From: Candidatus Dichloromethanomonas elyunquensis
GTDB lineage: Bacteria; Bacillota; Desulfitobacteriia; Desulfitobacteriales; Syntrophobotulaceae
Reading direction: 5' to 3'
Assembly (NCBI GenBank): GCA_001515265.1
Contig: LNDB01000002.1
Span: 124,001-188,000, forward strand
DNA length: 64,000 nt
A program made the translations under genes and the position numbers. A model generated the notes under the pieces. That model made no database searches, was not told the origin of the DNA, and saw nothing but the letters and a program-made list of their open reading frames with translations. This document shows positions 59,948-64,000 of the stretch, piece after piece. The first letter of the stretch is position 1. Every line of letters starts with the position of its first letter.

Positions 59948-60430
59948 GTGGAATTACAAAAAGTTTTAAATTATGTTCTTGATAATATGCATAAGGTATT
60001 CTTCCCTGAAGAATGGATTCGTTTAGACTTGACAGTCTCCAAGACGGAACTGTTAACCATGCTCGTGGTAGAACGCTATGGGGAAGTGATTATGAGCGAA
60101 ATCGCGGATCATATTAATGCGCCGCTGAGTACAACGACTGGGCTTGTCAATAGATTGGTAAAAAATCGTTACCTGCAAAGAGAAAGGAGCGAAGAGGACC
60201 GTCGCATTGTCGTTATCAGGCTTACCGAAGAAGGTAGAACAATTGTAAGAGAATTTAAACAAGTGATTACATCTAACCTGAAACGCATTAATGAAATTTT
60301 ATCGGAAGAGGAACAAGAGACTGTTTTTCGGATAGTTATGAAATTAATTGACGCTTTAAGACAGAATAAGGCTGAGATTGAAGACCACCTCGAAAAACAT
60401 CATAAAATTACAAAAATATCTATTGAATAA
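59948..60430 (+). CDS. MarR family transcriptional regulator
   Basis: A 160-residue winged-helix repressor. DNA-binding core about 35-105: TMLVVERYGEVIMSEIADHINAPLSTTTGLVNRLVKNRYLQRERSEEDRRIVVIRLTEEGR, including the D-x-R wing (EEDRRIV) typical of MarR. Helical dimerisation ends on both sides, and a C-terminal tail (HLEKHHKITKISIE). GTG start with GAGGGG 5 bases upstream. The ArsA-type ATPase gene follows after 149 bases and is the obvious candidate target. Confidence 0.93.
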   Translation: MELQKVLNYVLDNMHKVFFPEEWIRLDLTVSKTELLTMLVVERYGEVIMSEIADHINAPLSTTTGLVNRLVKNRYLQRERSEEDRRIVVIRLTEEGRTIVREFKQVITSNLKRINEILSEEEQETVFRIVMKLIDALRQNKAEIEDHLEKHHKITKISIE

Positions 60431-60579
60431 AGGAACGATAATATTTTCATAAATACTTCGGTATAAGTATTATATGAATAAAAAACAATATTGCAATAGA
60501 ACTATTAGTGTAAAAGTCATTACTCTTAGTAAAAGTAAATAAAGTCTAAGCAAAGTGAATTGAGATAGGAGGAAAAAAC

Positions 60580-61755
60580 ATGAGAATCATTTTATACACA
60601 GGTAAAGGCGGAGTAGGTAAGACGAGTATTGCTGCCGCTTCGGCGGTGCAAAGTGCCAAAAAAGGTAAAAAAACCTTGGTCGTGAGTACAGATAGGGCGC
60701 ATAGCCTTGGCGATTCCCTTGATTTGAAGTTATCTCCTGAGCCCCAGGAAATCCTGCCCAATCTCTGGGCGCAGGAAATTGATTCGGTTTACGAAGTTGA
60801 AAAAGGTTGGGGAAAAGTACAGAAGTATTTAACCTCCTTATTTACGGCCAAGACTATTAAAGATATTACCACAGAAGAATTAACAGTTTTCCCGGGGATG
60901 GAGGACTTGCTCAGTCTCTTGAGAATCCTGCAGTATTATAAACAAAAAATGTTTGACGTTATTATTATTGATTGCGCTCCAACAGGGGAAACATTAGCTT
61001 TGCTAAGTTTCCCGGAAATGATGCGATGGTGGATGGAAAAATTATTCCCGATTAAGCGCAAAGCCATCAAGATTATTAAACCTGTGGCTGAACCTATTTT
61101 AGGCATTCCAATGCCCTCCGATTCGGTGCTGGGAGAAATAGAGCAGATTCACCAGCAGCTTGATGAAATGCGCGAGGTTTTTTCCGACCGGGATGTTACC
61201 AGCGTACGGATTGTCGTTAATCCGGAAAAGATGGTCGTCAAAGAGGCAGAGCGCAGTTTTACCTACTTGAATATCTATGATTTTAATGTAGATGCGGTTA
61301 TTGTTAACAGGATCATCCCGGAGAATGTAGCCGACAGTCACTTTGCAGCCTGGAAAGATATTCAGAAACGGTACCTGGAAATGATCAAAGAAAGTTTTGG
61401 ACCTCTGCCGCTCTATTATGCGCCTCTCTTTGAGCGGGAAGTAGTAGGTCTGGATATGCTGGAACGAATGGGCCAAGAAATATTCAAGGCGGAAGATCCA
61501 ACCACTATCAAGTACAATGTCAGGACGCAAAGTGTGATCAAAGAACAAGACGGCTATATTTTAGTCATCAATATGCCTTTTGCCGAGAAGAAGGAGTTAA
61601 CCCTCAACCAAAAGGGAGATGAATTAATCATTAAAGTTGGTACGATAAAAAGAAATATTGTTTTGCCCAGAACTTTACAAAAACTGTCAGTTCTAGGGGC
61701 AAAGTTTGAAAACGAGACACTCAAAATCAGGTTCGGAGGGGTAAAAAATGAATGA
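60580..61755 (+). CDS. ArsA/Get3-family ATPase with C-terminal Hsp20-like domain
   Basis: A 391-residue protein with one ArsA/Get3 ATPase unit (about 1-310): deviant P-loop GKGGVGKTS (8-16), switch I STDRAHSLGDSLD, and VIIIDCAPTGETLALLSFP. The last 80 residues (DGYILVINMPFAEKKELTLNQKGDELIIKVGTIKRNIVLPRTLQ) form an alpha-crystallin-like ArsA_HSP20 domain. The cysteine triad that binds arsenite in ArsA was not found, so a Get3-like protein-targeting or chaperone role is more likely than arsenic export. ATG preceded by TAGGAGG. It overlaps the next gene by 8 bases. Confidence 0.9.
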   Translation: MRIILYTGKGGVGKTSIAAASAVQSAKKGKKTLVVSTDRAHSLGDSLDLKLSPEPQEILPNLWAQEIDSVYEVEKGWGKVQKYLTSLFTAKTIKDITTEELTVFPGMEDLLSLLRILQYYKQKMFDVIIIDCAPTGETLALLSFPEMMRWWMEKLFPIKRKAIKIIKPVAEPILGIPMPSDSVLGEIEQIHQQLDEMREVFSDRDVTSVRIVVNPEKMVVKEAERSFTYLNIYDFNVDAVIVNRIIPENVADSHFAAWKDIQKRYLEMIKESFGPLPLYYAPLFEREVVGLDMLERMGQEIFKAEDPTTIKYNVRTQSVIKEQDGYILVINMPFAEKKELTLNQKGDELIIKVGTIKRNIVLPRTLQKLSVLGAKFENETLKIRFGGVKNE

Positions 61756-61987
61756 GGACAAGCTGAAATCGCTGTTGAGGTTTAAAATGTTACTGATTCA
61801 GAAGATAGCAGACTCTTTGCCGGAAGATGTCCGCAAAGCGGTAAAAGAAAGGGAGATCATACTATTCAAAGTGATTTATGAGTTTCAAATAAATCTTAGG
61901 GCCAATGAAAAATCCGGGAGTAAATACCCCGGACTTATTTTTTACGCATACCTAGTTAATTTTTTTGGCAAAACAAAAACGGCTTAA
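61748..61987 (+). CDS. Small protein after the ArsA-type ATPase; C-terminus doubtful
   Basis: A 79-residue ORF starting 8 bases inside the ATPase gene (GAGGGG ribosome site). The first 55 residues (NEDKLKSLLRFKMLLIQKIADSLPEDVRKAVKEREIILFKVIYEF) look like a normal helical protein. From about residue 55 onward the reading frame runs through a strong terminator (61913-61943) and the terminator of a minus-strand tRNA remnant (61969-62014), and the stop itself lies in the latter. The real gene may once have ended earlier or been altered by rearrangement here. Not recognised. Confidence 0.5.
   Translation: MNEDKLKSLLRFKMLLIQKIADSLPEDVRKAVKEREIILFKVIYEFQINLRANEKSGSKYPGLIFYAYLVNFFGKTKTA
61913..61943 (+). 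terminator. Terminator inside the 3' part of the small ORF
   Basis: TCCGGG (61913-61918) / CCCGGA (61928-61933), extended by GTA/TAC inside, then CTTATTTTTT. It would end the marR-side operon transcript. Confidence 0.8.
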
Positions 61988-62014
61988 CCGAAGAGTTAAA
62001 AATCGCTTAAGCCA
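61969..62014 (-). terminator. Terminator of the former tRNA-Trp gene, minus strand
   Basis: On the minus strand GGCTTAA (62013-62007) pairs with TTAAGCC (61987-61981), followed by GTTTTTGTTTTG. It lies 30 bases beyond the 3' end of the tRNA-Trp fragment. Confidence 0.6.
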
Positions 62015-62043
62015 TTGATATTTTCCTAATGTTATAAAGCATC

Positions 62044-62088
62044 TGGCAGGGGATGCAGGAGTCGAACCCACACTAACGGTTTTGGAGA
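62044..62088 (-). other. 3' fragment of tRNA-Trp (attachment site)
   Basis: On the minus strand the sequence begins TCTCCAAAACC, continues as T-arm GTGGG-TTCGACT-CCTGC and acceptor ATCCCCT, and ends GCCA. This equals the part of a tRNA-Trp (anticodon CCA) from the anticodon loop to the 3' end. The bases on its 5' side (62089-62150) show no D-arm or acceptor strand AGGGGAT, so the gene is not complete. A tyrosine integrase gene starts its 3' end 64 bases away, the classic layout of an att site at a tRNA 3' end. Confidence 0.82.
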
Positions 62089-62151
62089 ACCAATAGTATG
62101 TAAAACGTGCCCAACGTGTAATGCGCATGAATAAAGAGGGTAGACCAGATT

Positions 62152-63309
62152 TCAACTTTCTAAGACCTCTAATTTTGTGCCCGCTTTAGGCCCAGTATTG
62201 AAAATAGCGGTCTGCAGACCGGAAATAACGTCATTTTGCATGTTCGGAATCAAATGACTGTAGGTATTTAGGGTGATTGTAATTGTGGAATGTCCGAGCC
62301 TTTCCTGGACAACTTTAGGGTGAATTCCTTGTCTTAAAAGCCATGATGCGTGGTAATGACGGAGACTGTGAAAATGAATTCCATTCGGTAACTTTAACTC
62401 CTTCACAAGCTTCTTAAACCAGTGAGAAGTATTGATGGGATGAAGAGGCTCGCCGTATTTGTTGACAATAAAAAAGGTAGGGCGCCGATTATATTTTTTG
62501 GCCTTAAGTTGTCTTTCGCTTCGCATTTTGATATATTTTTTCAAAACTTCTTCCGTTCCAGGCAAGAACGGGACAGGTCTCCGGCTGCCCTTGGTCTTGG
62601 TCTGCTTCAAAACAACAGAACCCTCGATATGATTTAAGCTTTGTTTAACTAAAAAAAGCTTGTTTTCCATATCCGCACAATCATTTTGCAGACCAAGAAT
62701 TTCCCCCAGGCGCATTCCGGTCGTGGAAGCAATATACACCGGAATATATACCGACATGTATAGTATTAGATTTTCCTGTGCTTTTTCGAGAATCAACTGG
62801 ATCTGTTCATCGGTCGGGATAACAATCTCCGTTTTAGCCTGAGCGGGAGCCTTAACGCCATCACAAGGATTATATCGCATGTATCCCCAACCAATCGCAC
62901 GCTTAAAAGCAAGGTGCAATAACCGGTGAACCTTAAGGACCGTTGTAGACGACAGTCCCTTTTTTAATAGCTTGGTATAAAGGGACTGCAACTCTCCAGG
63001 CTTTAAATCAAGAATTTTTATCTTCCCGATATGGGGCGTGATATGCAGGGCAATAAGCTCGTCATAACGCTTAGCTGTGGAAAGAGTAACCGTGGTCAAA
63101 ACATAATCATCTGAAAACTTGTTCATATACTGAGCAACCGTCATATTGGGGTCGAGATAACCGGATCGCTGCCGGTATTCTACCATGGCCGCCTCAGCAT
63201 CGGCCTTCGACCATCCTTTCTCATAAAGATAGATTCGTTCGCTTTTACCATCTAATTCGACATAGAAGCGGATGGCGTAACCATTTGCTTTTTTAATCAA
63301 TTCAGACAC
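62152..63309 (-). CDS. Tyrosine site-specific integrase
   Basis: A 385-residue phage-type integrase. An AP2-like N-terminal arm-binding domain (about 1-50), SAM-like core-binding domain (about 55-150), and catalytic domain with R200 (TTGMRLGEIL), H314-x2-R317 (HSLRHYHASWLL), H340 (LGHST) and nucleophile Y350 (TLNTYSH). All five catalytic residues are present, so it should be active. GTG start with GAGGTGAG upstream on the minus strand. It faces the tRNA-Trp attachment site and lies 12 bases after the repressor gene in the same direction. Confidence 0.95.
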   Translation of the reverse strand: MSELIKKANGYAIRFYVELDGKSERIYLYEKGWSKADAEAAMVEYRQRSGYLDPNMTVAQYMNKFSDDYVLTTVTLSTAKRYDELIALHITPHIGKIKILDLKPGELQSLYTKLLKKGLSSTTVLKVHRLLHLAFKRAIGWGYMRYNPCDGVKAPAQAKTEIVIPTDEQIQLILEKAQENLILYMSVYIPVYIASTTGMRLGEILGLQNDCADMENKLFLVKQSLNHIEGSVVLKQTKTKGSRRPVPFLPGTEEVLKKYIKMRSERQLKAKKYNRRPTFFIVNKYGEPLHPINTSHWFKKLVKELKLPNGIHFHSLRHYHASWLLRQGIHPKVVQERLGHSTITITLNTYSHLIPNMQNDVISGLQTAIFNTGPKAGTKLEVLES

Positions 63310-63321
63310 AATCTCACCTCA

Positions 63322-63948
63322 CTATAAATTAACAATAATTTTTTTAAGCTTCCCTATGATTTTGCAGTCGCCGGTTTTCATGTCGTATGTTTTAGTAGGA
63401 TATGTAGAATTTGCAGATTCTAAAATCAAAATATTATCGTGCTTAGTAATTTTTTTGAGGTATGCTTCACCATCTATTAAAACAGCAGCAATCTCCCCAT
63501 TTTCTACATCTGGTTGCTGCCGGATCAAAACCAGATCGCCGTCAAAGATCCTGGCTCCAGTCATGCTATCTCCTTTTGCCCGAAGATAGAAGTATTCACC
63601 GCCGTTTAGCCAGGCTTCTGGGGTAGGTTCATGGCCTTCGATATCTTCATAAGCCAGAGAACCGTTACCGCAGGAGATGCGACCGACTATAGGAAGTTTA
63701 AGCATTTTATCATAAGACAAAAAGCGATCTCTCCCTTCGCCAAATAATGTACTTTTTGGGACATTAAAAAAGGCTGATATCTTCTCAATGCTCCCTGCAT
63801 TGGGCAACTTGTTCGCTGATTCCCATTCAGAAACGGCGGTTTTGCTTACATCTAAGTTTTCGGCCAATTCAAGCTGGGTTAACCCCTTTTCTTTACGTAA
63901 AGCAAAAATATTACTTGCAAATATTTTCTTGACATCATTATCAAACAT
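63322..63948 (-). CDS. CI/LexA-like phage repressor (XRE HTH plus S24 peptidase)
   Basis: A 208-residue repressor. HTH about 13-68 (ALRKEKGLTQLELAENLDVSKTAVSEWESANKLP), then a LexA-type S24 autoprotease domain: cleavage site C93-G94 (GRISCGNG), nucleophile S128 in KGDSM, and the general-base Lys in GEAYLKKI (165/166). It should repress the lytic or transfer genes and be inactivated by RecA-dependent self-cleavage during DNA damage. ATG with GGGAGGTG upstream on the minus strand. The divergent early genes lie beyond the window. Confidence 0.93.
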   Translation of the reverse strand: MFDNDVKKIFASNIFALRKEKGLTQLELAENLDVSKTAVSEWESANKLPNAGSIEKISAFFNVPKSTLFGEGRDRFLSYDKMLKLPIVGRISCGNGSLAYEDIEGHEPTPEAWLNGGEYFYLRAKGDSMTGARIFDGDLVLIRQQPDVENGEIAAVLIDGEAYLKKITKHDNILILESANSTYPTKTYDMKTGDCKIIGKLKKIIVNL

Positions 63949-64000
63949 TTGAATACACCTCCCAATATTTGTATAATATAACTTTTCGCAAACATAATCA
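63949..64000. promoter_or_regulatory. Divergent control region of the integrated element, partial
   Basis: TATAAT at 63973-63978 on the plus strand overlaps TTATATTATAC reading the other way, and TTTGCGAAAAGTT (minus strand, near 63984-63996) may be a repressor half-site or -35 region. The region is cut by the window edge. Confidence 0.4.

Larger units (their letters stand above)
62044..64000. mobile_element. One end of an integrated element (prophage or ICE), continues past the window
   Basis: Attachment-site tRNA-Trp fragment, tyrosine integrase and a phage-type repressor, in that order from the left boundary. Only about 2 kb is visible, so phage and conjugative element cannot be told apart. 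The left limit is drawn at the tRNA fragment; the right limit lies outside. Confidence 0.78.

Noticed and set aside
62044-62091. Complete tRNA gene on the minus strand beside the integrase.
   Set aside because: Acceptor 5' strand and D-arm are missing in the flanking bases; only the 3' portion from the anticodon loop is present.
1-64000. CRISPR array.
   Set aside because: No regularly spaced direct repeats of 24-40 bases were seen anywhere, and no cas genes are present.

Overview
The window looks like chromosome of an anaerobic, endospore-forming Firmicute of the Desulfitobacterium/Dehalobacter/Syntrophobotulus type (Peptococcaceae in the broad sense). The basis is gene content, not a database match: Spo0A, a SpoVM-like peptide, PdaB-type deacetylase and a SpoVB-type flippase mark a sporulating lineage; strong AGGAGG-type ribosome sites, frequent TTG/GTG starts and sigma-A promoters are Gram-positive; an Ech-type membrane [NiFe] hydrogenase and a siroheme-dependent (Ahb) heme route fit a strict anaerobe. 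Genus cannot be settled from the sequence alone.

Layout. 1-7.4 kb: end of a RelA/SpoT gene, then dtd, a metallo-beta-lactamase-fold hydrolase, hemZ, hisS, aspS, and a CsoR-type copper regulator with its own promoter and operator followed by thioredoxin. 8-15.7 kb: a tetrapyrrole operon (precorrin-2 dehydrogenase, hemA, cobA-hemD fusion, ahbC, hemB, ahbD, fused ahbA-ahbB) that leads from glutamyl-tRNA to siroheme and then heme, but lacks hemL and hemC. 15.8-24.5 kb: CarD regulator, an orphan FliK-like/FlhB-like pair, a DinG helicase with a decayed N-terminal domain behind a perfect palindrome, pssA, a 24-residue SpoVM-like peptide, ferredoxin and spo0A. 24.6-31 kb: a thymidylate-kinase-like protein lacking the P-loop lysine, tRNA-Arg, yitT, pdaB, two hypotheticals and glnA. 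31-38.4 kb: DedA, a DnaA-like AAA+ protein with a degenerate DNA-binding domain, pfkA, a large FtsA-like protein with beta-grasp-like repeats, lgt and panB. 38.5-48.7 kb: a winged-helix regulator, a rod-shaped small RNA resembling 6S RNA, a degenerate phospholipase-D lipoprotein, a TPR protein, folE, surE, a SpoVB-type flippase, an EF-G paralog and an aminotransferase.

49.1-57.7 kb is one energy-metabolism block: echABCDEF encodes a proton-pumping, ferredoxin-linked [NiFe] hydrogenase, followed by maturation genes hypA, hypB, hypC, hypD, hypE. hypF and a large-subunit endopeptidase are absent; the large subunit ends right after its C-terminal nickel motif, so no protease should be needed. About 1 kb of non-coding DNA follows, holding what looks like a roughly 420-nt structured RNA with pairing ends and a U-tract, of no class I recognise, and then a 48-codon gene with its own strong ribosome site. 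After that come an Mrr-like nuclease, an L,D-transpeptidase, a MarR regulator with a palindromic operator, and an ArsA/Get3-type ATPase with an Hsp20-like tail.

From 62.04 kb to the right edge lies one end of an integrated element (prophage or ICE): a 3' fragment of tRNA-Trp, a tyrosine integrase and a CI/LexA-like repressor. The geometry predicts an intact tRNA-Trp at the far end of the element, outside this window.
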